DNA of 64,000 nucleotides from Planctomycetota bacterium (GTDB lineage Bacteria > Planctomycetota > UBA1135 > UBA2386): the NCBI GenBank assembly GCA_016872675.1, contig VGZG01000004.1:1-64000 (forward strand), in the 5' to 3' direction. Position 1 is the stretch's first letter. The number at the start of each line of letters is the position of its first letter. Below, in pieces: positions 26,014 through 34,700 of this stretch. The translations under genes and the position numbers were made by a program. The notes below the pieces were generated by a model, which was given only the letters and a program-made list of their open reading frames with translations, was not told the origin of the DNA and ran no database searches.

Positions 26014-27197
26014 CGGGGCGAAGAGGATAGCGGCTCGGGGCGCAGTCCGGCGGCGGCAAGTTCGCCGGCGACCCAGGCCAGCTCGCGGGCGATGCGTTGG
26101 TGCAGCGGCGCTGCGCCGGCGAAGTCGCCGAGCACGTCCCAGGTGTAGGTCTCGACCTCCAGCAGCGGCAAGGAACCGGACAGCGTCGGCAGGCCGCGCA
26201 GCACGCGCGCGACCTCGCGCTGGGTGCTGCCAAACGCCCCGGCCTCGTCCCAGTCGAGCGGCACGTGGTAGTGCGAACGCACGACGCCGGCAGCGGCGAA
26301 CTGCGCGCGCGCGGCGGCGACGTCCGGCAGGTCGAGCGCGCGCACGCCGGTGCGCGCGACGGTCTGGTGCAGGTAGCGCGGCTCGGCGAACGCCAGCAGC
26401 CGGTCGAGGCCCACGGGCGCGCGCACCTCGAGGCAACTGCTCACCTGGATCTTCGGCACGGCGATGCCGCGCGCGCCGAGGTCGGCGAGCGCAGCCAGCG
26501 CGTCCTCGCCGATGACGGCGAGGTGGCAGAGGTCGACGCAAACGCCGAGGTGCCGGCGCAGCGCCGCGGCCGGCACCGTCGTCCACGCGCCTTCGTCGAA
26601 CAGCCAGCGTTCCAGGAACGCCGCCGTCGCCGCCGCGGTCTCGACGAGGCAATCGGGCTCGGGTTCGAGCGCGAGCACGCAGCGCACGCCGGTGCGCTCC
26701 TCCAACGCGGCGAACGCCGAGGCGCAGCGCGCGAGGTTGCGCGCCATCAGGCGCAGGTCGGCCGGCGGCTCGCCCGGCGCGCGGTAGCCGAGCGGCAGCG
26801 TCGAGATCGGCACGCACGCGCCCGGCGGCGCCAGCGCGGCGGCGACCTCGGCGCAGCGGCGCGTGTACTGCAACCGGTCCTCGGTCCCCCAGTCCGGGTG
26901 GTAGACCGCGGTCTTCACCACGGCGTCGTGGAAGTCGCCGAACGGGAAGGCATTGAGCGTCCACAGCGGCGTGCCGGCGGCGGTGAGCGCTGCCGCGAGT
27001 TCGGCGCGCGCTGCCGGCTCGGCGAGCAGGCGCGCGGTGAGGTCGTCCGGCAGCCAGCCGCCCCAGCCCATCGGCCGACCCGCCGCGCGCGCCGCCGCGG
27101 CGACCGGCGCCGTGTGCGCGCGCAGCGCCGCCGCCACCGCCGCGAGGTCGGGCGCGGCGTGCACGTTGCTGCAGTACGTCAGGCGGTAGGTCGACAC
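26010..27197 (-). CDS. EboE-like metabolite traffic TIM-barrel protein
   Basis: A 395-residue xylose-isomerase-like TIM barrel that resembles EboE of the ebo/EDB cluster. It begins LTYCSNVHAAPD, contains WTLNAFPFGDFHDAVVKTAVY and HPDWGTEDRLQYTRRCAEV, then LALEPEPDCLVE, CVDLCHLAV and the late VETYTWDVL. Ebo proteins help move certain precursors across the cell envelope in cyanobacteria and algae-related bacteria. The other ebo genes (prenyltransferase, EboA-D, EboF) are absent; instead it is coupled to an ABC ATPase and permease. Start is GTG 27197. A sugar-phosphate isomerase/epimerase is the alternative. Confidence 0.72.
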   Translation of the reverse strand: MSTYRLTYCSNVHAAPDLAAVAAALRAHTAPVAAAARAAGRPMGWGGWLPDDLTARLLAEPAARAELAAALTAAGTPLWTLNAFPFGDFHDAVVKTAVYHPDWGTEDRLQYTRRCAEVAAALAPPGACVPISTLPLGYRAPGEPPADLRLMARNLARCASAFAALEERTGVRCVLALEPEPDCLVETAAATAAFLERWLFDEGAWTTVPAAALRRHLGVCVDLCHLAVIGEDALAALADLGARGIAVPKIQVSSCLEVRAPVGLDRLLAFAEPRYLHQTVARTGVRALDLPDVAAARAQFAAAGVVRSHYHVPLDWDEAGAFGSTQREVARVLRGLPTLSGSLPLLEVETYTWDVLGDFAGAAPLHQRIARELAWVAGELAAAGLRPEPLSSSPR

Positions 27198-27238
27198 GGC
27201 GAGGCGCAGAGACTAGCGGAATGCCGCTCACGCCGCCC

Positions 27239-27498
27239 TCAGGGTCGCTGACCTCGGCGGCGAGCTGCGGCACGAGCGCGCCGTGCTGCCGTTCGCCACC
27301 CAACCTTGACCCTGATCGGCTTGTCGGCCCGCAGCGCCATGTTCGACTGCCACACGTTGCTCACGCACAGGCCGCGCCGATCGTCGGCACGTCGACGACG
27401 TCCTGCTGCGGCAGCTTCTGCTGCTCCTTCTGCACTTGGGCGCGCGCGGATCCGGGGAGCGCCGCGAACGCGACGAGAACGGCAACGGCGATGGGCAT
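27239..27498 (-). pseudogene. Possible broken small secreted-protein gene
   Basis: From ATG 27498 the minus strand reads a clean signal peptide (MPIAVAVLVAFAALPGSARA), then QVQKEQQKLPQQDVVDVP, and stops at TGA 27361 after 45 codons. Coding-like sequence resumes in the next frame (VSNVWQSNMALRADKPIRVK) and again in the first frame (HGALVPQLAAEVSDPEGG). This pattern suggests a short secreted protein disrupted by one or two frameshifts. The TGA was considered and rejected as selenocysteine because reading through has no stop before the EboE-like gene. Confidence 0.35.
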
Positions 27499-27546
27499 GG
27501 GCGACGTAAAGCCGCGCGCCGAACCGGCGCCGCGCCGACTCGCCGG

Positions 27547-27846
27547 CTAGGCGCCGTCCTTCTGCGCCTCGAAGTTGCCGAGCACCTTGCCGATGACCAC
27601 CGTGTAGGTCAGGTTGCCGTGCGCGAGGTCGACGTCGGGCAGGAAGTCCTCGTCGAGCGATTGCAGCAGCGCTGGCACGTCGGCTTCCTGCCAACCGGCC
27701 GACTCCAACAGCACCACCGTGCCGGCGACCGTGCCGTTGCCGAGGTGGTGCAGGTCGACGGCGGCGACGTCCTGGCCGTCGCGCAGCGCGAGGAAGCGTT
27801 CGGAGCTGGCGGTGCGCAGCGTGCGTTTCCAGTGCAGCTTGGTCAT
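27547..27846 (-). CDS. Hypothetical protein
   Basis: A 99-residue soluble protein, opening MTKLHWKRTLRTASSERFLA and containing VDLHHLGNGTVAGTVVLLE. Balanced composition and a start 2 bp after the stop of the DUF4236 gene support a real gene. I do not recognise a family; the acidic C-terminal half (ADVPALLQSLDEDFLPDVDL) suggests a small globular fold. Confidence 0.65.
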   Translation of the reverse strand: MTKLHWKRTLRTASSERFLALRDGQDVAAVDLHHLGNGTVAGTVVLLESAGWQEADVPALLQSLDEDFLPDVDLAHGNLTYTVVIGKVLGNFEAQKDGA

Positions 27847-27848
27847 GG

Positions 27849-28109
27849 TCAGGCGAGCAGGTCGAGGACGAGGGACAGCGCGCCAGCGCCGCCGGCGAGC
27901 AGCAGCAGCGGCAGCAGGCAGCCGCCCTTGCCGTGGCCCTGGTGGTAGCTGATGCCGGTGCCGGGCAGCGAGAACGTCGAGTAGCGGCGGCCGCTGCTGC
28001 CCACGCCGGTGCGGAAGCCGCGGCCGCCGACCGAGAGGCCGACGCCGCCGGTGCCGACGTTGACGCGGAACGGGCCGAAGTTGAGCGACTTGCGGTAGCG
28101 GAATCCCAT
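27849..28109 (-). CDS. DUF4236 domain protein
   Basis: An 86-residue protein. The N-terminal half is a DUF4236 domain (MGFRYRKSLNFGPFRVNVG, followed by GVGLSVGGRGFRTG and LPGTGISYH), a small glycine-rich beta fold of unknown function. It is followed by one hydrophobic helix (LLPLLLLAGGAGALSLVLDL) that probably anchors it in the membrane. The track start is 29 codons too far upstream. Divergent from larA. Confidence 0.85.
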   Translation of the reverse strand: MGFRYRKSLNFGPFRVNVGTGGVGLSVGGRGFRTGVGSSGRRYSTFSLPGTGISYHQGHGKGGCLLPLLLLAGGAGALSLVLDLLA

Positions 28110-28225
28110 GGGCGCCGCGGCCCGGACTCGCCGAGCGCGGCGCGCAGTGTGGCCGGCGAGGCAGGCCCGGACAAGGCGGCGACGCGGACCGTGCACTTCC
28201 CCGCGGCCGCCGCTCCAATCCGGCG

Positions 28226-29509
28226 ATGCGCGTCGAACTCCCCTACGGCCGCGCGACGCTGCCGGTCGAACTGCCAGCAGACCTCGACGTCACGATCGTG
28301 CGCAAGCCGGCGATGCCGGTGTTCGCCGATCCGGCGGCGGCGGTGCGGCAGGCGCTGGCGGCGCCGATCGGCAGCGGGCCGCTGCATCGCTTCGCCGCCG
28401 GCGGCGACTCGGCCTGCATCCTGATCTGCGACATCACGCGGCCGGTGCCCAATGGGCTGCTGCTGCGACCGATCGTCGACGAACTGCAACGCGCCGGCGT
28501 GCCGCTCGCGCGCATCACCGTCCTGGTCGCCACCGGCATGCACCGGCCCAACCTCGGCGCCGAGCTCGAGGAGCTGGTCGGCGACCCGTGGGTGCTGCGG
28601 CACGTGCGCGTCGAGAACCACCACGCCGACGACCCCGACGCGCACGACGACCTCGGCTTCACGCCGCACGGCACGCCGGTCAAGCTCGACCGCCGCTTCA
28701 CGCGCGCAGCGGTCAAGGTCGTGACCGGCCTCGTCGAGCCGCACTTCATGGCCGGCTTCTCCGGCGGCCGCAAGGTGATCGCGCCGGGCATCGCGCACCG
28801 CGACACGATCACCACGTTCCACAGCCACCGCTTCATGGCGCACCCGTGCGCCGACAACCTCGTGCTGGAGGGCAACCCGCTGCACCGCGAACAGCTCGCG
28901 ATCGCGGCGATGCTCGGCCCGGTGTTCGGCGTCAACACCGTGCTCGACGAGCATCGGCGGCTGTCGTTCGTCAGCGCCGGCGAGCTGATCGCGAGCCATC
29001 TCGCCGCCGTCGCGGCGTGCGAACAGAGCGCGTGCGTGACGCTGCCGCGGCGCTTTGGCACCGTGGTGACCACCGCCGCCGGCCACCCGCTGGATACGAC
29101 GTACTACCAGACCATCAAGGGCATGGTGGCGCCGCTCGGCATCCTCGCGCCCGGCGGCACGCTGGTGATCGCGTCGTCGTGCCGCGAAGGCCTCGGCTCG
29201 GCCGCCTTCCGCGACGCGCAGCAGCGACTCGTCCAACTCGGCCCCGACGCCTTCGTGCAGTCGCTCGCGCACAAACGCTTCGCCGACGCCGACGAGTGGC
29301 AGACGCAGATGCAGGCGAAGTCGCTGCAGCGCGGCCAGGTGCAGTTGGTCACCACGGGACTCGACGAGGACGCGCTGGCGCTGACCGGCGTCGGCGCGGC
29401 AGCGAGCGTCGAGGCCGCGGTGGCGGCGAGCGTCGCGCGCACCGGCGATCGCGCGGTCGCGGTGGTGCCGGAAGGGCCGTACGTGGTGCCGGTGTGCGCG
29501 GCGGGGTGA
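28226..29509 (+). CDS. larA: LarA-family nickel-pincer racemase/epimerase
   Basis: A 427-residue LarA-family protein. Compared with lactate racemase of Lactiplantibacillus plantarum (His108, His174, Lys184, His200), matching residues are His106 in ATGMHRP, His173 in EPHF, Lys183 in GGRK and His199 in FHSHR, with conserved spacing. The lysine should bind the nickel-pincer nucleotide. Lactate racemisation fits the neighbouring LutABC and the lactate-yielding deoxysugar pathway, but relatives act on malate and other 2-hydroxyacids. larB, larC and larE, needed for cofactor synthesis, are not in the window. Convergent with the Nudix gene. Confidence 0.85.
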   Translation: MRVELPYGRATLPVELPADLDVTIVRKPAMPVFADPAAAVRQALAAPIGSGPLHRFAAGGDSACILICDITRPVPNGLLLRPIVDELQRAGVPLARITVLVATGMHRPNLGAELEELVGDPWVLRHVRVENHHADDPDAHDDLGFTPHGTPVKLDRRFTRAAVKVVTGLVEPHFMAGFSGGRKVIAPGIAHRDTITTFHSHRFMAHPCADNLVLEGNPLHREQLAIAAMLGPVFGVNTVLDEHRRLSFVSAGELIASHLAAVAACEQSACVTLPRRFGTVVTTAAGHPLDTTYYQTIKGMVAPLGILAPGGTLVIASSCREGLGSAAFRDAQQRLVQLGPDAFVQSLAHKRFADADEWQTQMQAKSLQRGQVQLVTTGLDEDALALTGVGAAASVEAAVAASVARTGDRAVAVVPEGPYVVPVCAAG

Positions 29510-29526
29510 GGCTGGGCTGCCAGCCT
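29509..29526. terminator. Candidate bidirectional terminator hairpin
   Basis: AGGCTGG-GCTG-CCAGCCT, a perfect 7-bp stem with a 4-nt loop, begins at the last base of the larA stop codon in the convergent larA/Nudix gap. No T-tract follows on either strand. Confidence 0.45.
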
Positions 29527-29565
29527 ACCGCCCCACCCGCAGCGCCGCCGCCACCGCGGCCGCCC

Positions 29566-30027
29566 TCACGCCCACGGCGCGCCGGCGCGCAGCCACAGCG
29601 ACAGCGGGTGCACGACGCCGCCCTGCAGCACGTGCCGGCAGGCGTCGAGCACTTCGCCGCCGCGCAGGTGCAGCGCTTGGATCTCGTCGAGCGTCGCCCA
29701 CTTGGCCTGCAGCGTGTGGCCGTCGGGCGTCGACTTGGGCGGCCGGTCGTCGTCGACGCGCGCGACGACGAACACGCGCAGCCGCGCGCCCTCGGCCGAC
29801 GGCGTGTGCTCGATGCGCAGGATGCCCTCGACGGTCACCTGCAGGCCGGCCTCCTCCCACACTTCGCGCTGCACCGCCGCGACGAGGCTCTCGCCGAGCT
29901 CGGCGCGGCCCGCCGGCAGGTACCACGGGTTGCCGGGGATGACCTCCTGCACGACGAGGAAGCGATCGCCGCGACGGACCACCGCCAGCACGATCATCGC
30001 GGTCGGAATGCCAGGGCGCGGGCGCAT
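29566..30027 (-). CDS. Nudix hydrolase
   Basis: A 153-residue Nudix protein. The Nudix box is perfect: G-x5-E-x7-R-E-V-W-E-E-A-G-L, seen as GRAELGES through REVWEEAGL around residues 40-62. It probably hydrolyses a nucleoside diphosphate derivative; the substrate is not apparent. Its ATG overlaps the SDR stop by one base (TGATG), and it is last in the LutA-LutB-LutC-FAH-SDR operon. Why a Nudix enzyme travels with sugar-acid genes is unclear. Confidence 0.9.
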   Translation of the reverse strand: MRPRPGIPTAMIVLAVVRRGDRFLVVQEVIPGNPWYLPAGRAELGESLVAAVQREVWEEAGLQVTVEGILRIEHTPSAEGARLRVFVVARVDDDRPPKSTPDGHTLQAKWATLDEIQALHLRGGEVLDACRHVLQGGVVHPLSLWLRAGAPWA

Positions 30028-30797
30028 CAGCTCGTGCACCGCCGGTCGAGGTGCGTGTAACCGCCGTCGACGAAGAGGATCTGGCCGGTCGTGTGGCTGC
30101 TGTGCTTCGACGCGAGGAACACCACCGCGGCGGCGACCTCGGCCGGCGTGGTGAAGCGGCGGCCGAGCGGGATCGCGCGCTCGATGCGGGCGCGTTCGCC
30201 GGCTGGGTCCGCCTGCCGCGCCAGCCACTCCTCGTACAGCGGCGTCCACGTCTCGGCCGGCAGCACCGCATTGCTGCGCGCGCCGTGCGGCGCCAGCTCG
30301 ACCGCCCACTCGCGCACGAGCGCCAGCAAGCCGCCCTTCGCCGCCGCGTAGCCGGACGTGCCGCCCTGGCCGGTGACGGCGACCTTGCTGCCGAGCAGCG
30401 TGACCGAGCCGCGCGCCTGCGCCAGCAGCCCGCGGGCGTGGTGCATCAGCGCGTAGGCTGGCACGAGGTTGTCGCGCAGCGAGCCCTCGAACGCGGCGAC
30501 CCCGGCGTCGAGGCCGACGCCGTCGTTGCGGCCGGCGTTGTGCACGAGCGCGTCGAGCCGGCCGAAGCGCTCGGCGGCCGTGGCGACGGCGCGGGCGCAC
30601 ACGGCCTCGTCGCGCAGCTCGCCGCCGACGAACACGACGCCGGGATCCGCCGCCGCCAGCTGCTTGCCGAGCGCCAGTTCGCGGTCGGCGACGACCACGC
30701 GCGCGCCCTCGGCGCGCAGCAGCTCGACGATGGCGCGGCCGATGCCGCGGCAGCCGCCGGTGACGAGCGCGACCGAGTCGTGCAGACCGAGGTCCAT
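30027..30797 (-). CDS. SDR oxidoreductase, L-fucose dehydrogenase-like
   Basis: A 256-residue classical short-chain dehydrogenase. NAD-binding TGGCRGIG spans residues 13-20, NAG is at HNAGR, and the catalytic block has Ser in LLGSKVAV and Tyr-x3-Lys in GYAAAKGG. The ending TTGQILFVDGGYTHLDR is typical of the SDR group containing L-fucose dehydrogenases and 2-keto-3-deoxy-L-fuconate dehydrogenases. It follows the FAH-family gene by 3 bp. Either the first oxidation (sugar to lactone) or the C4 oxidation of the 2-keto-3-deoxy acid is possible. Confidence 0.83.
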   Translation of the reverse strand: MDLGLHDSVALVTGGCRGIGRAIVELLRAEGARVVVADRELALGKQLAAADPGVVFVGGELRDEAVCARAVATAAERFGRLDALVHNAGRNDGVGLDAGVAAFEGSLRDNLVPAYALMHHARGLLAQARGSVTLLGSKVAVTGQGGTSGYAAAKGGLLALVREWAVELAPHGARSNAVLPAETWTPLYEEWLARQADPAGERARIERAIPLGRRFTTPAEVAAAVVFLASKHSSHTTGQILFVDGGYTHLDRRCTS

Positions 30798-30800
30798 GCG

Positions 30801-31709
30801 TCAGGTGGCGGCGACGACCGGGTTGCGCAACACGCCGAGGCCTTCGATCTCGACCTCGCAGACGTCGCCGGCCTTGAGGTAGACCGGAGGCTTGCGCGCG
30901 AAGCCGACGCCAGGCGGCGTGCCGGTGGCGATGACGTCGCCGGGCTCGAGCGTGACGTTCTCGCTGAGCGACGCGATCAGCTCGGGGATGCGGAAGACCA
31001 GCTGCGCCGTGCTGCTGTCCTGCATCGTCGCGCCGTTCAGCCGCAGCTGGATGCGCAGCGCGTGCGGATCGGCGATCTCGTCGGCCGTGGCGATGAAGTC
31101 GCCGAACGGCGCGAAGGTGTCGCACGACTTGCCGCGCTGCCACTGGCCGTCGGCGAACTGGAAGTCGCGCGCGCTGACGTCGTGGAAGCAGCAGTAGCCG
31201 AGCACGTGCGCCATCGCGTCCTCGACCTTGACGCCGCACGCGCGCTTGCCGATGACGACGCCGAGCTCGGCCTCGAAGTCGGTCTGCGTGCTGCCGCGCG
31301 GGATGCGAATCGGGCCGCCGGGCCGCTGCACGCAGGTGACGAACTTGCTGAACAGCAGCGGGCGCTTCGGCAGTTCGACGCCCTGCTCGGCGGCGTGGTC
31401 GCGGTAGTTGAGGCCGATGCAGAGGATCTTGCCGGGGCGCGGCACCGGCGCGTGCAACGTCACCAGGTTGCGCGCGACGATCGCGCCGCCGGCCTGCAGC
31501 CGCGCGCGCTCGGCCGGGTCCGCCGCCTTGGCGACAGCCGCGCGCGCCCCGCGGTGCAGGCCGCCGTCGACGTCGTACCAATCGAGGTCGGTGGCCGGGC
31601 GCGGCAGCCCGAGCAGGCGGTGCGAGAAGTCGAGGATCGAGTTGCCCTGATCGAGCAGGGCGCCGGGAACGACGGCAGTTCCCGGACGGGCGAAGGCGAC
31701 GAGTTTCAC
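30801..31709 (-). CDS. Fumarylacetoacetate hydrolase-family protein, likely 2,4-diketo-3-deoxy acid hydrolase
   Basis: A 302-residue FAH-fold hydrolase. Metal ligands are visible in TDFEAELGVVIG (Glu-x-Glu) and FHDVSARDFQ (Asp), after the entry block GKILCIGLNYRDHA; CDTFAPFGDFI and VIATGTPPGVG complete the family pattern. I start at GTG 31709. In the non-phosphorylative L-fucose and L-rhamnose routes, such a hydrolase splits the 2,4-diketo-3-deoxy acid to pyruvate and L-lactate. Immediate linkage to an SDR and to LutABC supports that role, although acylpyruvases share the fold. Confidence 0.85.
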   Translation of the reverse strand: MKLVAFARPGTAVVPGALLDQGNSILDFSHRLLGLPRPATDLDWYDVDGGLHRGARAAVAKAADPAERARLQAGGAIVARNLVTLHAPVPRPGKILCIGLNYRDHAAEQGVELPKRPLLFSKFVTCVQRPGGPIRIPRGSTQTDFEAELGVVIGKRACGVKVEDAMAHVLGYCCFHDVSARDFQFADGQWQRGKSCDTFAPFGDFIATADEIADPHALRIQLRLNGATMQDSSTAQLVFRIPELIASLSENVTLEPGDVIATGTPPGVGFARKPPVYLKAGDVCEVEIEGLGVLRNPVVAAT

Positions 31710-31841
31710 GCGGTTTGGAGAGGACGACGGGGACGCGCAGCGTGCCCGGGCGGCTGGGCACGGGCAACCACGGAGTCGAGCGAACGGGTGGTCGAGCGGC
31801 ACGGCCCCACCGCGCAGCGCGCCGCGCCCCGCTCGCCCAAC

Positions 31842-32486
31842 CTAGCCGTCATCGCGCACCAGCAGCACGTGCAGCGCCTTCGGCCCGTGCACGCCGACGA
31901 CCAGCGTCAGCTCGATGTCCGCAGTGCGCGAGGGGCCGCTGACGAACGTGATCGTGCGGGCGGCCGGCGCGCCGTCGCGCTGCAGCGCCGCGAACGCCTC
32001 GCCGAGCGTGCCGAGCAGCGCGCGCACCGGCAGCACGACGACGTGCAGCGCCGGCAGCAGCGACGCGAGCCGGTGGCGCTCGTCGGCGGATGCCAAGACC
32101 AGCGTGCCGGTCTCGGCGATGCCCCACTGCGCGCCGGTGACGCCGATGTCGGCCTGCAGGAGCCGCTCGCGCGGCGCGTCGGGCGGCAGCAGCGCGACGT
32201 CGGCCGGCACGTAGTCGCCGAGACCGGCGAGCAGCGGCGCGTCGCTGGCGGCGACGACGGCCGCGCCCTTCTGCGCCAGCAGCAGGCCGACGCGCGCGCA
32301 GGCCGCGCGGCGGTCAGCGACCGCTTCGACGACGCCGCCGAGCTTCTGCTGCACGGCGGTGAAGCGGGCGATGCGCTCGGCGACGGCGAGCGGCGCTGGC
32401 GGTTCGACCGGCGGCGGCAGCGGCGGCACGGACGCGCCGCGCAGGCCGTCGCGCACCGCGCCGAGGATGGCGGCACGCGCGTTCAT
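31842..32486 (-). CDS. lutC: L-lactate utilization protein LutC
   Basis: A 214-residue LUD-domain protein. Conserved pieces are GVTGAQWGIAETGTLVLAS near the middle and TFVSGPSRTADIELTLVVGVHGP at the C-terminus, the hallmark of LutC/YkgG. With LutA and LutB it forms an iron-sulfur L-lactate oxidising system. ATG 32486 overlaps the lutB stop as ATGA; the track ORF upstream is a lutB shadow. Confidence 0.92.
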   Translation of the reverse strand: MNARAAILGAVRDGLRGASVPPLPPPVEPPAPLAVAERIARFTAVQQKLGGVVEAVADRRAACARVGLLLAQKGAAVVAASDAPLLAGLGDYVPADVALLPPDAPRERLLQADIGVTGAQWGIAETGTLVLASADERHRLASLLPALHVVVLPVRALLGTLGEAFAALQRDGAPAARTITFVSGPSRTADIELTLVVGVHGPKALHVLLVRDDG

Positions 32487-33928
32487 CGCGCGTCTCCGCG
32501 CCAGCGATCGCGGAACGGCCGCGCCGCGAGCTTGGGCGCCTCGCGGCTCGACTGCCACGCGCGCATCGGGCCGAACAGGCGCATGGCGAACGGCAGCTTC
32601 TGGCCCAGGCGCGCGAACGCCGTGGCGAGCCGGAAGCGCGCCGGGCTGCGCGTCACCCACGACCAGACGCGCCAGCCGAGCGCTTCGAGCGGCTTGCGGC
32701 GCGCGGGCTTCGACGTGGTCGGCGCTGCGCCACGGCTGGGCGCCGCCGGGACCTGCTCGCCGGCGACGGCGCGGCGGCGCAGTTCGAGCAGCAGCGACGG
32801 GATGTCGATCTTGACCGGACAGACGTCCTTGCAGGCGCCGCACAGGCTCGACGCGAACGGCAGCGTGCCGGCGCTGTGCAGGCCCTGCAGTTGCGGCGTC
32901 AGGATCGCGCCGATCGGGCCCGGATAGACCGAGCCGTAGGCGTGGCCGCCGATCGACTGGTAGACCGGGCAGGCGTTGAGGCAGGCGCCGCAGCGGATGC
33001 ACGCCAGCGTCTGCCGCATCAGCTCGTCGGCGACGATGCGCGAGCGGCCGTTGTCGAGCAGCACGATGTGCAGCTCGCGCGGTCCCTGCCCCATGGGATC
33101 GGGACCGGTCAGCATCGACTGGTACGTCGTCAGATGCTGGCCGGTGCCCGAGCGCGGCAGCAGGCGCAGGAACGTCTCCAGGTCGCCAAAGCGCGGGATC
33201 ACCTTCTCGATGCCCATCACCGCGACGTGCACGGCCGGCAGCGTCGTGGTCATGCGCGCGTTGCCCTCGTTCTCCAGCACCAGGATGGTGCCGGTCTCGG
33301 CGACGCCGAAGTTGACGCCGCTGATGCCGAGGTCGGCGGCGGCGAAGTGCGCGCGCAGGCGCGTGCGGGCCTCGGCGGCGAGCAGCTGCGGATCGCTGGA
33401 CGGCGGGATGCCGAGCTTGTCGACGAACAGCGCGCCGATCTGTTCCTTCGTCTTGTGGATCGCCGGCACGATGATGTGCGACGGCGTCTCGCCGGCGAGC
33501 TGGATGATCCACTCGCCGAGGTCGGTCTCGACGGGCTCGCGGCCGTCCTGCGCCAGCGCGGCGTTCAGGTGGATCTCCTCCGTCGCCATGCTCTTGCTCT
33601 TGACCAGCCGCTTGCTGCCGCGCGCCTGCGCCAGATCGCGCACGATCGCGCAGGCCTCGGCGGCGTCGCGGGCCCAGTGCACGGTCGCGCCGGCCTTGGT
33701 CGCGTTGGCGGTGAACTCTTCGAGGTAGGCATCGAGGCGTGCCAGCGTGTGCGCTTTGATCGCCGCCGCGCGCGTGCGCAGTTCCTGCCAGTCGGGCACC
33801 GCGCCGATCGCCGCCGCGCGCCGTTCGGCGAACGTGTCGGTCGCGCGCCGCAGCGCGCCGGTCAGCGTCGCGTCGGCGAGCGCCGCGCGGGCGTTGTCGG
33901 CGAAGGTCTCGGGGGTGAGCGGGCTCAC
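32483..33928 (-). CDS. lutB: L-lactate utilization iron-sulfur protein LutB
   Basis: A 481-residue LutB/YkgF protein: an N-terminal LUD domain (SKSMATEEIHLN, GVNFGVAETGTILVLENEGN) followed by a ferredoxin-type region with two cysteine clusters (CIRCGACLNACPVYQ and CGACKDVCPVKIDIP) for [4Fe-4S] centres, then a basic C-terminal tail. Start is one of two in-frame GTGs; I take 33928 (MSPLTPETF), and 33934 would add two residues. Cytosolic, part of the L-lactate to pyruvate complex with LutA and LutC. Confidence 0.94.
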   Translation of the reverse strand: MSPLTPETFADNARAALADATLTGALRRATDTFAERRAAAIGAVPDWQELRTRAAAIKAHTLARLDAYLEEFTANATKAGATVHWARDAAEACAIVRDLAQARGSKRLVKSKSMATEEIHLNAALAQDGREPVETDLGEWIIQLAGETPSHIIVPAIHKTKEQIGALFVDKLGIPPSSDPQLLAAEARTRLRAHFAAADLGISGVNFGVAETGTILVLENEGNARMTTTLPAVHVAVMGIEKVIPRFGDLETFLRLLPRSGTGQHLTTYQSMLTGPDPMGQGPRELHIVLLDNGRSRIVADELMRQTLACIRCGACLNACPVYQSIGGHAYGSVYPGPIGAILTPQLQGLHSAGTLPFASSLCGACKDVCPVKIDIPSLLLELRRRAVAGEQVPAAPSRGAAPTTSKPARRKPLEALGWRVWSWVTRSPARFRLATAFARLGQKLPFAMRLFGPMRAWQSSREAPKLAARPFRDRWRGDAR

Positions 33929-33980
33929 GCGCACAGGATGGCCGAAAGCGGCCGACCGCGCACGCGTGGCGGCGACACGG

Positions 33981-34700
33981 TCACCGGCTCGCCAGGATCT
34001 CGGCGAGGTGCATGGCCCGCACACGCGAACCCTGCCGCTGCAGGCGGCCGCGCATCTGCATCAGGCAGCTGCTGTCGACGGCGCTGAGCACGTCGACGCG
34101 GTCGTCGAGCCCGGACAGCTTGTGGTCGAGCATCGCCGTCGACAGCTCGGGGAACTTGACCGCGAACGTGCCGCCGAAGCCGCAGCACGACTCGCCGGTC
34201 CGCAGTTCGACGAGTTCGAGGCCCGCGACCGCGCGCAGCAGCCGGCGCGGCTCGTCGTGCACGCCGAGTTCGCGCAGCGCGTGGCAGGCGTCGTGCCACG
34301 CGACGCGCGCCGACAGCCGCGCGCCGAGGTCGACGACGCCGAGTTCGCGCACGAGGAACGCCGACAGTTCGAACGCCTTGTGCGCGACCGCCTCGGCGCG
34401 CGCGCGCCAGTCCGGCTCGTCGCGGAACAGCTCGGGGTAACGGTGCACCATCGCGGTGCACGAGCCCGATGGCGCGACGACCGCGTCGGCGCGCTCGAAG
34501 ACCTCGACGAACGCTCGCGCGACCGCCTTGGCCTCGTCGTGGTAGCCGGAGTTGAACGCCGGCTGCGCGCAGCACGTCTGCGCCGGATCGAACGTGACGC
34601 GGCAGCCGGCGCGCTCGAGCACGGCGACGGTCGCTTCGACGACCTCGGGCCAGAGCTGGTCGCCGAGGCAGGTGGCGAAGAGGGCGACGGAGCGGGTCAC
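33981..34700 (-). CDS. lutA: L-lactate utilization protein LutA
   Basis: A 239-residue Fe-S oxidoreductase with two CCG domains: DPAQTCCAQPAFNSGY in the first half and RTGESCCGFGGTFAVKFP in the second. Additional ligand cysteines lie in ATCLGD, HDACHAL and SSCLMQM. This is the LutA/YkgE/GlpC-like subunit. Its start overlaps the alcohol-dehydrogenase stop by 4 bp, and lutB follows after 52 bp, giving the unusual order ADH-lutA-lutB-lutC-FAH-SDR-Nudix. Confidence 0.94.
   Translation of the reverse strand: MTRSVALFATCLGDQLWPEVVEATVAVLERAGCRVTFDPAQTCCAQPAFNSGYHDEAKAVARAFVEVFERADAVVAPSGSCTAMVHRYPELFRDEPDWRARAEAVAHKAFELSAFLVRELGVVDLGARLSARVAWHDACHALRELGVHDEPRRLLRAVAGLELVELRTGESCCGFGGTFAVKFPELSTAMLDHKLSGLDDRVDVLSAVDSSCLMQMRGRLQRQGSRVRAMHLAEILASR

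Noticed and set aside
27361-27363. In-frame TGA after the 45-codon secreted frame as a third selenocysteine codon
   Set aside because: No GGTC-loop hairpin follows and the frame has no stop before running into the EboE-like gene.
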